This document shows positions 7,648 through 15,281 of a DNA stretch of 36,103 nt, piece by piece. Position numbers and translations under genes: made by a program. Under the pieces are notes generated by a model. It did no database searches. It worked only from the letters and a program-made list of their open reading frames with translations, and was not told the DNA's origin. The stretch's first letter is position 1. Each line of letters starts with the position of its first letter. The DNA is from Sphingopyxis sp. (GTDB lineage: Bacteria > Pseudomonadota > Alphaproteobacteria > Sphingomonadales > Sphingomonadaceae). The stretch is taken from NCBI GenBank assembly GCA_013823985.1, contig PNNB01000053.1, positions 1 to 36,103 on the forward strand. The letters are read 5' to 3'.

Positions 7648-8882
7648 TGAATGAATTCTCTGATATCCTACAGATCCCAGGCAGCGCGGGCAGCGACGTT
7701 CGCAAGCATCTGGGCCTCTCGACGTCCGACGCCCTGCGTGTGGCGTTCATTCCGGGGCCGGGCGATGTCGCGGGCACATTTCAACATTGGCGCGCGCAGC
7801 AGCATGAACCCCGCGTTCCGATCATCGCCTATTCGCTCATGTTTTATGAACTGATGGATCGCCTTGATGCCCATTCCCTTATCATATCGCTGGAGTCCGT
7901 AGCTGCCGCGCGGGAGTCGATGTCCGACCGGTTTCATTTTCAGCAAATCGTGCCGCGGCCGGCAACAGGCCGCTGGAGCTATTTCTGGAGCCAGTATCAG
8001 TTTGCGAAATCGATTAATGCGATCGTCGGAGATTATGATCCGCACGTCGTGGTGACCTCGACGCATAATCCTGCTCTCTCCTGGCCAAGGCTGACGAAAA
8101 ACAGGAAGCTCGTGCTCACCGCACACAATAGTTTCTGGCCGCAAGGCAGCGAACCCACAGGACTCAAGGCGCGGTTGCGCAAAGCACTCCTAAGCTCGCA
8201 CGCGCGGGCGCTCGACGCGGCCATCTGCACGTCGCACGAATGTGCCAGACAGGTCGCCTTGCTGACTGACGGTCGAATACAAGCTGATGTTGAGTGTCCG
8301 CAGATCGTGTCGCGGTATCCGATCGAAGAGCGAACCGACGTTCGCAATCTGTTGTTTTTGGGACGTGTGGAGCGACCGAAAGGCGTGTTCCTTCTGATCG
8401 ATGTGTTCGAGCAGATTACGCAGCAGTACCCGAATTTAAGGCTTACCATCGCTGGCGACGGCGATGCTGCGCCTGAGTTACGGCACAGGTTGCTTACATC
8501 TTCCCTGTCCCAGAAAGTTTCATTTCTCGGCCGTGTTGATTCCCAAGGCGTTCATGCCGCGATCGCAGCGTCTGATCTTGTGGTTTGCCCCACCATGACA
8601 AGCTTTAATGAGGGCTTGGCGGTGGTCGGCTTCGAGGCGGCGGCGCACGGAATTCCGACGATCCTGAGTTCCGTTGTGCCTGCCAGCCATCTGCTGGGCG
8701 ACAGTTGCACGATGTATCAAGCGGATGATCAGGTTGCACTCCGACACGCGCTTTGTGGTCTTATTGATAGTCCGGACGTGTATCGTGAAAAATGCGCTGC
8801 TACGGCTGGGGTTCGAGACATGATTTATGACAGGTCGCTGTCTTGGGGGTCTGGGTTGTTTCGTGCAATTATGAATTCATAA
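7647..8882 (+). CDS. Glycosyltransferase family 4 (GT-B fold)
   Basis: A 411-residue GT-B enzyme. The C-terminal nucleotide-sugar domain shows LLFLGRVERPKGVFLLI, LTIAGDGDA and a retaining GT4 EX7E motif in FNEGLAVVGFEAA. The N-terminal half has the acceptor-domain pattern VVTSTHNPAL and LVLTAHNSFWP. The ATG at 7647 shares its first base with the TGA of the upstream gene, which supports this start over an in-frame one at 7614. It is the last plus-strand gene before a convergent, AT-rich gap. It probably adds a sugar to the repeat unit on the cytoplasmic face; the specificity is unknown. Confidence 0.9.
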   Translation: MNEFSDILQIPGSAGSDVRKHLGLSTSDALRVAFIPGPGDVAGTFQHWRAQQHEPRVPIIAYSLMFYELMDRLDAHSLIISLESVAAARESMSDRFHFQQIVPRPATGRWSYFWSQYQFAKSINAIVGDYDPHVVVTSTHNPALSWPRLTKNRKLVLTAHNSFWPQGSEPTGLKARLRKALLSSHARALDAAICTSHECARQVALLTDGRIQADVECPQIVSRYPIEERTDVRNLLFLGRVERPKGVFLLIDVFEQITQQYPNLRLTIAGDGDAAPELRHRLLTSSLSQKVSFLGRVDSQGVHAAIAASDLVVCPTMTSFNEGLAVVGFEAAAHGIPTILSSVVPASHLLGDSCTMYQADDQVALRHALCGLIDSPDVYREKCAATAGVRDMIYDRSLSWGSGLFRAIMNS

Positions 8883-8933
8883 TTTGAAGCTCAATCAATA
8901 AAATTGACTCACAAAAAAATTAATGACACCTAT

Positions 8934-10004
8934 TTAATTTCTATTTGACACTCTTGCAATTAACATTCTCTCCATGTTATTTACGGAAGCCTCGTTAGAA
9001 AAGTTGGACGATATTCGAAGAGACTCGTCAGAAAGATTTTTCCATTCATTGTTATTCAATTTCAAAATGGCTGTAATTTTTTCTGCTATTTTGTCCGGTT
9101 CATAACTCTCCGACAAGATCCCCCCCCCGCAGGCCAGAATATCGGGCGCCGCGCCTGCCGTGGTGGCCACCACTGGCGTTCCGCATGCAAAAGCTTCCAG
9201 TATCGGGAGTCCAAATCCTTCCTCACGGCTGGTGAACAGCCAAGCGGAGCATTGTCCATATATATGAGGAATCTCTTCTTGCGGTGGTAACAAACGAAAT
9301 TCGACAAAGTCAGGTAACGGTAGATTGCTGCCCGGCAGTTCATGCCCGAACGCAATGCACCGCAAATTTGGAATATGCTCTTTCGTTTTGATCAAGGCAG
9401 CGATCGCGATATCAATACCTTTTCGGACATTGGTCGTGTAAACAAAGCCTATTGTGGGTAGGCTCGGCATCCGGCGCTCAGGCTGACGAAATTTTTTCGT
9501 GTCGACGCCATTTAGTATAATGGCTGGCTTCGCTGTTCCCACTTGTTCAACAAGGATATGTTCAAGCCAGCTCGAGATCGTAATTTTTTCGATAGGCAAT
9601 CTTAGGCAGGCATCGACGCGTTCTTTGTCGCCGTTCCAAATTTCATAGTCCTGTACAAAATGAAACTTTTTTCCTCGATCGTCGGGAAAAGAAGCGATCC
9701 ATTCGGCTGTTTCCCACCAAGTCGCGATAATGACGTCCGCGGGCGGGACGTCCGTTTCTCTGACTGGCCTGTAACGCTCAAGAAATTTGACCGGCACTTT
9801 GGTGTCGTCAAAATGACTGGCAACCGCGACTTTGCTGGGAGGGAAATAGGTGTTGCGGAATTTGGCAATTCGCCCGCTAGGGTAGCGCGGCGGCGATACC
9901 ACCAGAACTTCGTGACCTTTACGTCTCAACCCCTCGGCATATTGAGCGACGACCCGGATTCCGCCGCCAAAATCGACTGCCGCAACGACAAAGGTAATAC
10001 GCAT
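8934..10004 (-). CDS. Glycosyltransferase family 4, WsaF-like acceptor domain, AT-rich, with a G9 tract
   Basis: A 356-residue GT-B protein. ATWWETAEW and FHFVQDYEIWNG in the N-terminal half resemble rhamnosyltransferase-like GT4 enzymes (WsaF group). The C-terminal half has GFVYTTNVRKGIDIAI and the EX7E motif EGFGLPILE. The ATG at 10004 is preceded by AGGTGA, a strong ribosome-binding site; a GTG at 10013 would instead overlap the polymerase stop by four bases. The 3' half is AT-rich (13 G/C in bases 8881-8940 around its end). Three consecutive GGG glycine codons form a 9-base G tract at 9120-9128, placed after the EX7E motif, where slippage would remove about the last 60 residues. Confidence 0.9.
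   Translation of the reverse strand: MRITFVVAAVDFGGGIRVVAQYAEGLRRKGHEVLVVSPPRYPSGRIAKFRNTYFPPSKVAVASHFDDTKVPVKFLERYRPVRETDVPPADVIIATWWETAEWIASFPDDRGKKFHFVQDYEIWNGDKERVDACLRLPIEKITISSWLEHILVEQVGTAKPAIILNGVDTKKFRQPERRMPSLPTIGFVYTTNVRKGIDIAIAALIKTKEHIPNLRCIAFGHELPGSNLPLPDFVEFRLLPPQEEIPHIYGQCSAWLFTSREEGFGLPILEAFACGTPVVATTAGAAPDILACGGGILSESYEPDKIAEKITAILKLNNNEWKNLSDESLRISSNFSNEASVNNMERMLIARVSNRN
9120..9128. repeat. Nine-base C/G homopolymer within a glycosyltransferase gene
   Basis: Nine C residues in a row on the plus strand encode Gly-Gly-Gly in the minus-strand GT4 gene. Long G/C tracts in surface-polysaccharide genes can slip during replication and switch a gene on and off. The current length keeps the frame open. 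Confidence 0.9.
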
Positions 10005-10009
10005 GGTTT

Positions 10010-11374
10010 TCACCTTGCTGAAACAGCTGCATTGCCATGATCATCGCCCGTTCGAGCCTTTACTCGCGCCGTCCGTTGGGAAGCTATAACGAAAATAGCG
10101 CCAGCGAGTAACCAGGTAATGGGCCTGATCGAAGCGTTGGGAATGCTGTCGAACAGATTTATCGCAAGCAACCCGCAAAGTGACACGGATGCGACAGAGA
10201 TCGACTTGAGTAGCTTGCGGCGCCACAAAAGCTGCGCACCCCCAAGGCACAAGAGTCCAAACATCGCAACATAGCCGGCCCATCCCCACATCCCCAAGGT
10301 GATGATCCAGGCGCCGTCGGTGATGCTCAAATCTTTTCCATCTTCGGCCGAATAAAGGCGATTGCGGCCCCAGCTGCCCCAACCGAAGATCGGCTTTTCG
10401 GCCGCGCGCTGCAACAACTGGTCTTCGTTGATCAAGCGGACTCCCAGTGACCCCTGCCGGTCGGCGCTGAACGAACCGGTCAGTTCCGATATCGTTGTGG
10501 TGGGGACCAATCCGGCGCTGCGAATGGCGGGGTACAGCAACATCATGACGCAGGCGGTGGCGGCGATGAGCGCAACGCGCCTGGCGCGGAGAAAAGCGAC
10601 AATTGGCGCGAATACCGCCGCCAACAGGAGGGCGCCGACCGATTTGCACAGCACCAGCAGGACCCCGAAATAGAGCGCGATCAGGCCCGCACGCGTTCTT
10701 TGCCGTCCTCTTGCCTCGCGCCAGCGCGCGATCGCTGCGGTCGCCGCCATCGCGCAAAAGATCGCGACCAGCAATCCGTGGCCCAGGAACACGACGGGGC
10801 GAAATCCGCCCGCGCGCATCTGCTGGCCAAAGCTATGCGGGAAAAAGCCATAGACCATGCGGTGCAGCTGCGGGCTCAATCGCACCTCGATCAGCATCAG
10901 CACCGAATAGGCCAGCGCCGCGGTGACCAGGATGATGATCACCTGCCAGCGCCGCTCGTCGTTGTTGATCAGACCATAGGCCGCGACAAAGGGGATCAGG
11001 GTGATGGCATTGACCGCGGCCTGCGCCAGCGCGTCGTACATCGTCATGCCGGGGATAAAGCGCTCGGCATAAATGAGCGGCTCGGGATTGAAAAAGGCGG
11101 TGAAAAAGGGCGACAGGACAAAAGTCGCGGCCAACGCGACCACGGCCGGGTCTTTCAGCGCCCCCAGCCATTTTTCGCGGACGAACAGGAAACAGCAAAG
11201 CAGGATCGACAGGTTGGAAATCACCGTCTTGTCCAGCGACGGCACCACCGGAATTTCGAACGATGTGCCGACCGGCAGGATCAGATAGGCGCCCAGCACC
11301 GACCAGATCAGCGCGCGATGCGCGGGCAACAGAATGAACAATATCATCGTCACCACCGGCCAGAAGGCCAGCAT
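10010..11374 (-). CDS. Wzy-type O-antigen/exopolysaccharide polymerase (O-antigen ligase superfamily)
   Basis: A 454-residue polytopic membrane protein with ten or more predicted helices. A large loop in the second half contains GSLGVRLINEDQLLQRAAEKP followed by IFGWGSWGRNR, a pattern typical of Wzy/WaaL-like proteins. It would join repeat units in the periplasm. It lies between the GH-like gene and a GT4 gene on the same strand, with a stop only five bases before the next ATG. The start is uncertain: the first ATG (11374) begins inside a helix-like stretch with no ribosome-binding site. The in-frame upstream codons read IPNIFANA after a GAGGGGG motif, so a non-standard ATT start at about 11398 is possible. 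Confidence 0.85.
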   Translation of the reverse strand: MLAFWPVVTMILFILLPAHRALIWSVLGAYLILPVGTSFEIPVVPSLDKTVISNLSILLCCFLFVREKWLGALKDPAVVALAATFVLSPFFTAFFNPEPLIYAERFIPGMTMYDALAQAAVNAITLIPFVAAYGLINNDERRWQVIIILVTAALAYSVLMLIEVRLSPQLHRMVYGFFPHSFGQQMRAGGFRPVVFLGHGLLVAIFCAMAATAAIARWREARGRQRTRAGLIALYFGVLLVLCKSVGALLLAAVFAPIVAFLRARRVALIAATACVMMLLYPAIRSAGLVPTTTISELTGSFSADRQGSLGVRLINEDQLLQRAAEKPIFGWGSWGRNRLYSAEDGKDLSITDGAWIITLGMWGWAGYVAMFGLLCLGGAQLLWRRKLLKSISVASVSLCGLLAINLFDSIPNASIRPITWLLAGAIFVIASQRTARVKARTGDDHGNAAVSAR

Positions 11375-11428
11375 TGCATTGGCAAATATATTCGGAATCG
11401 CCGTGCCCCCTCGTCAGCGCATCATGGC

Positions 11429-13153
11429 TCAGGCGCGCGCGACATTGCAATCGAGCAACGCCCGCATTTTGGGGCTGTCGGCGTTGGGCGTATCATAACT
11501 GGCCTTTGCTCCCCAGCTGCCCCAGCGGGTGCCTTGCCGCCCGACACTGCTGAAATGCGCGAACAGGCTGCACCCGATGTCCCGGTTGAGCCGCAACATT
11601 TCGACATACAGATCATACATACGCGGATGCGCCTGTACCGCCGCCAGCGCGGGACTGTAGGGCATTTCGGCCTGGTCCTTGGACTGGATATGCTGGCCAG
11701 CTTCATATGCGACATAGGCAAGCCCATGCTGCTTTGCGAAGGCGACGGTCTGCGAAAAGCTGTCGCCCGCGCGCATCGCTGCCAGCACGCCTTCCATGTC
11801 GTCAATCACCATGTCCGGGGTCAGGGCAGCGCCAAGTCTTTCCCATTTTTCATGAATCGCCTTATCCGGCCCGACATAGGCGGCGGGCGACACCGCATCC
11901 AATCCGCCATTGTCCAGACACCATTGGATCGTCCGCTTCGACGCATCGAACCAGGCCGCCTGCACGGCGCCCACCCGGATCAGGCGTTTGCGCGCCTCAC
12001 CCGACCATTCGCGCTCCCAGATCGCAAAATTGCGGCGGAACAGCGCCCCGATCCGTTCCGGATGGCCTTCGCCCTGCGTCTTTGCGCTGTCTTTCCACGC
12101 TTTGCCGCCCTTGGCTTCGACCAGCGCGCCGGCGAGCGGCGACCGCAGCATCCACCCGGCCTGATGAAACATCCAGTTCCAGATCTCGTTCGAATATTCG
12201 ACATAGACTTTCAGGCTGGGGTCGAGCTTTTCGCGGACGAGCCGCGCAAATTGCGCAATATAATCGTCGGTCGCGCGGTGCGGGATACAGAACCACGGGT
12301 CGATCTTGAGCATGTTGCTCAGCTGGATCATCAGTTCGATCGCCACCCCGCCGGAAAATTTGAGCTGGAACGGCGTCGGCGCAGGACCCCAAATGGCTTC
12401 GGGATCGCCGGATACCGCCTTCATCGTGTAAAAGCTGGGGCGCTTGCGATCTTTCCAATGCTCTTCGGTCGAATTGTTCGTCCCGGCCCAATCCATGAAG
12501 CGCAGCGCGTGGAACGGACGGCAAAAATCGAGGAATTCGGGCAAGAACGGATCGTCGGCCAGATTGCTGGCCTCATGCTCCGCGGCGACCACCCGGATGT
12601 TGCGGACATGATTCCCGAGCTTCGACCGCTTGATCACCACGGCTTCGTAAAGTTTGCCGTCGTGGGTCATTTGCAGAACCAGCCGGCCGGGTTTGCGCGA
12701 TATTACCTTAGTGGCCGCAAGGCCGTCGATCTCGCCTTCGCCGTCGTAGAGCAGGATATAGCGCCCGGGCTTCCGCACATTGGGAACATAGGTAAAGACG
12801 GTCTGCGGCTCTGCAGTGCCGGGCACGGCGACCGGAACCTGCAGCGGATAACCGTCCTCGTCATATTGGAAAGCGGCCTGCTTCTCCGTGTCATGCGCGC
12901 CGCTGCCGCTCAGGTTGCGCGTCAGCCACGGCCGCGCGCCAAGAAACAGGTTCTTGAACGGAAACCCGGGTTCCCAATCGGCGATGCCGGCCAGGTTCAT
13001 CCCGATCGGCAGTTTGGGGAAGCTCTCGCCGCGCGGTAGCGGCTCCACAGCGCTGCTCGTGAAATTTCCGGCCCACAGGCCGGTCAGGCCGAGCGCGCCG
13101 ATCCCTGCTCCCGAGGCCGACCCGATGAGTAAAGAGCGTCGGTTTAGTCGCAT
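11429..13153 (-). CDS. Exported clan GH-A-like (TIM-barrel glycoside hydrolase-type) protein
   Basis: A 574-residue protein with a Tat-type leader (MRLNRRSLLIGSASG, twin Arg at residues 4-5). A SNEIWNWMF motif places Glu323 after an Asn, as for the acid/base of clan GH-A beta/alpha barrels. A second glutamate in YVAYEAGQ (Glu484) is in the position expected of the nucleophile. Related proteins in Alphaproteobacteria are often labelled cellulose-binding protein. It may trim, edit or release the exopolysaccharide in the periplasm. I use the ATG at 13153 (AAGG upstream) rather than a longer frame from 13294, because the extra 47 residues are non-conserved looking and would bury the leader. Substrate and activity are unproven. 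Confidence 0.82.
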   Translation of the reverse strand: MRLNRRSLLIGSASGAGIGALGLTGLWAGNFTSSAVEPLPRGESFPKLPIGMNLAGIADWEPGFPFKNLFLGARPWLTRNLSGSGAHDTEKQAAFQYDEDGYPLQVPVAVPGTAEPQTVFTYVPNVRKPGRYILLYDGEGEIDGLAATKVISRKPGRLVLQMTHDGKLYEAVVIKRSKLGNHVRNIRVVAAEHEASNLADDPFLPEFLDFCRPFHALRFMDWAGTNNSTEEHWKDRKRPSFYTMKAVSGDPEAIWGPAPTPFQLKFSGGVAIELMIQLSNMLKIDPWFCIPHRATDDYIAQFARLVREKLDPSLKVYVEYSNEIWNWMFHQAGWMLRSPLAGALVEAKGGKAWKDSAKTQGEGHPERIGALFRRNFAIWEREWSGEARKRLIRVGAVQAAWFDASKRTIQWCLDNGGLDAVSPAAYVGPDKAIHEKWERLGAALTPDMVIDDMEGVLAAMRAGDSFSQTVAFAKQHGLAYVAYEAGQHIQSKDQAEMPYSPALAAVQAHPRMYDLYVEMLRLNRDIGCSLFAHFSSVGRQGTRWGSWGAKASYDTPNADSPKMRALLDCNVARA

Positions 13154-13211
13154 CTTTTTGACCTTCAAATGTGGCGCTGAATCGGGCCAACCGGGCGATC
13201 CACCCGATTTG

Positions 13212-13919
13212 TCAGAACAGAACAGTCTCGCGGAATGACGGGCTGGAGGTCGCAATGAAGGCCTTGATGAACATCCTGAGGGCACCTGCCGCACGTTCAG
13301 GATCTTCCTCGATCGTCGATACCCTGAACAGCAAGCCGTCGGGGGTCACGCCGCCCGCGTTCGATAGTGCCATGGTTAGGCGCTGATCGGCCCAGCCGAT
13401 CGGAAACTCCTCGCCGACCCGCACCCAGTAGATGATCCGTTCGTTGAGGCCGCCGCGGTCGGCCAAAAGCTCGCGTCCCAATAGCTGGCGGCTGCCAGCA
13501 TCGATGGTTGCCGGTTTTGTCCAGACGATCGGAAAGCCGGCGGCTGGATAACACACCTCCGGACGGTGCACCTGCACATCGTTTCTTTGCACGCTGCTGT
13601 AGGCGATCAGAAACATGATCGCCGGCAGATCAGGGCCTTCGTAGATGCGTGTTTCCAGATTTTCGTAAAGTTTGTCCTGACCTTCATCCTCGGCCGGCAA
13701 GACCAGCTCGGCGCTTTTGCGCGAGGTCCAGCCGCCGACCTTGGATGGTATCAGGCGCTGAAAGCGCGCCTCAGCGATGGGGGACGCCAGGGCGCGCGGG
13801 GTGTTGAAATAGGAAACGGCTGCGCCTGCGGCGAGGCCAAGACCGACGACGACGCTGCGCCGATCAATTGCTGCTTTGACCTGCGGGTTGTCCGGCGCAG
13901 AATGTTCGCTAATTGTCAT
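13212..13919 (-). CDS. epsI: Exosortase-associated protein EpsI (V-type-like)
   Basis: A 235-residue protein with an N-terminal Arg-Arg plus hydrophobic segment (IDRRSVVVGLGLAAGAA) and the EpsI signature HRPEVCYPAAGF (His118, Cys123), followed by NERIIYWVRVG. EpsI domains accompany exosortases, either fused to them or separate, and are thought to act at the periplasmic face in polysaccharide-linked protein sorting. Here it is separate and 8 kb from the exosortase, next to the polymerase and GH-like genes. I place the start at the ATG at 13919; a longer frame from 13997 would add 26 residues with a hydrophobic stretch of their own, so the start is not certain. Confidence 0.85.
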   Translation of the reverse strand: MTISEHSAPDNPQVKAAIDRRSVVVGLGLAAGAAVSYFNTPRALASPIAEARFQRLIPSKVGGWTSRKSAELVLPAEDEGQDKLYENLETRIYEGPDLPAIMFLIAYSSVQRNDVQVHRPEVCYPAAGFPIVWTKPATIDAGSRQLLGRELLADRGGLNERIIYWVRVGEEFPIGWADQRLTMALSNAGGVTPDGLLFRVSTIEEDPERAAGALRMFIKAFIATSSPSFRETVLF

Positions 13920-14009
13920 TTTCAATACCTGGTTGGCTTCCACGCTTAGGCGGCGCACGGCAACTTCGCCAACGAAAAAGATCGTTAACAAAATCAAGCT
14001 ATTCTTGCA

Positions 14010-14027
14010 AAGGCGGTCGAACGCCTT
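14010..14027. promoter_or_regulatory. Inverted repeat in the epsI/GT4 divergent region
   Basis: AAGGCG (14010-14015) and CGCCTT (14022-14027) flank a 6-base loop in the 144-bp gap between two divergent operons of the polysaccharide locus. It may be an operator or a 5'-UTR hairpin; no promoter hexamers are clear enough to name. Confidence 0.3.
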
Positions 14028-14063
14028 AGTCGCACTTTGGAAAACTTACATAAAGGCTGAACG

Positions 14064-15281
14064 GTGCGCGTTGCCTATTTGATAAATCGCTATCCGGCCG
14101 CCAGCCATAGCTTCATACGGCGTGAAATCGAAGCCGTTGAGGCCGAAGGCACCGAAGTCTACCGCTTTTCCGTGCGACCTGCGCAGCTCGCCGAGTTGCC
14201 CGATGAACGGGATCGGGCCGAAGTTGCGAAGACCGTCGTGCTGCTGCAGCTTGGCGTGTTTCGCCTGTTATTCGATGTTTTGCGGGCAATGTTCCTGTCC
14301 CCGGCACGGTTCCTTGCAGCGACACAAACCGCCTTGTCGGGCGTCGAGTGGCGGCCCGGCCCAGTGGTTCGGCGGGCCGCTTACCTTGCTGAGGCAGCTG
14401 CACTGGCGCGCCGGTTGCGCGCGCAGCGCGTCGATCATCTGCACGCGCATTTCGGCACCAACCCCGCCATGGTGGCGCGGATCGCCGGGAAATTATCCGG
14501 CATCCCCTTCAGCTTCACGGTTCATGGCCCCGACGAATTCGATGCGCCAGCCGCGCTCGACCTGCGTGGGAAAATCGCCGATTCGGCATTCTGCGTGGGG
14601 ATTAGCAGCTACGGACGCAGTCAGTTGATGCGCTGGAGCGCTTTTGCCGACTGGACCAAGATTGAGGTGGTCCGCTGCGGCGTCGATGAAAGTTATTTGG
14701 CTGAGCGCGATCACTCCCACCTGCCCGACGTGCCACATCTGTGCGCGGTAGCACGCCTTAGCGGACAAAAAGGGATACCCCTGTTGATCGAGGCGGCGGC
14801 ACGGCTCGTCAACGTCGGAAAAAGCTTCCGTCTGACGCTCGTCGGCGATGGCGAGATGCGGCCCGAGATTGAGGCGATGATCCATCGGCTCGATTTGCAA
14901 GATGTGGTAACGATCACGGGATGGGCCAGTTCCGAAAAGGTCATCGACCATCTGCTCGGGTCGCGTGCGATGGTTTTGCCCAGCTTCGCCGAAGGGTTGC
15001 CGGTCGTGATCATGGAAGCACTGGCGCTGGAGCGCCCCGTCATCGTCACAGCGATCGCCGGAACGCCCGAGCTGGTGGACGAACAATGCGGCTGGCTGAT
15101 GCCCGCCGGATCAATTGACGCGCTGGTTGATGCGCTCGGCGCGGTGATCGACGCGCCGGTCGAGCGGCTGGCCGCAATGGGGCGGGTGGGGCGCGAGCGC
15201 GTGCTTGCGCGGCATGATTCTCGCACAAATGGCCGGCAACTCAACGCGCTCTTTCACCGTTATCGTCGCGGACCTGGGTGA
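14064..15281 (+). CDS. Glycosyltransferase family 4, colanic-acid (WcaL-like) type
   Basis: A 405-residue GT-B enzyme starting VAYLINRYPAASHSFIRREI, the usual opening of WcaL/AmsK-type exopolysaccharide transferases. DHLHAHFGTNPA and FTVHGPDEF follow in the acceptor half, then VARLSGQKG, LVGDGEMR and the EX7E motif FAEGLPVVIMEA. It probably adds a side or backbone sugar on the cytoplasmic side. The GTG start at 14064 has AAGG eight to eleven bases upstream. It opens the plus-strand operon of five coupled genes, and its TGA overlaps the next start codon. Confidence 0.92.
   Translation: MRVAYLINRYPAASHSFIRREIEAVEAEGTEVYRFSVRPAQLAELPDERDRAEVAKTVVLLQLGVFRLLFDVLRAMFLSPARFLAATQTALSGVEWRPGPVVRRAAYLAEAAALARRLRAQRVDHLHAHFGTNPAMVARIAGKLSGIPFSFTVHGPDEFDAPAALDLRGKIADSAFCVGISSYGRSQLMRWSAFADWTKIEVVRCGVDESYLAERDHSHLPDVPHLCAVARLSGQKGIPLLIEAAARLVNVGKSFRLTLVGDGEMRPEIEAMIHRLDLQDVVTITGWASSEKVIDHLLGSRAMVLPSFAEGLPVVIMEALALERPVIVTAIAGTPELVDEQCGWLMPAGSIDALVDALGAVIDAPVERLAAMGRVGRERVLARHDSRTNGRQLNALFHRYRRGPG

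Noticed and set aside
10700..13039. 779-residue open frame on the plus strand
   Set aside because: It is antisense to the polymerase and GH-like genes; Arg/His/Gln-rich composition and lack of motifs mark it as a shadow of GC-rich coding sequence.
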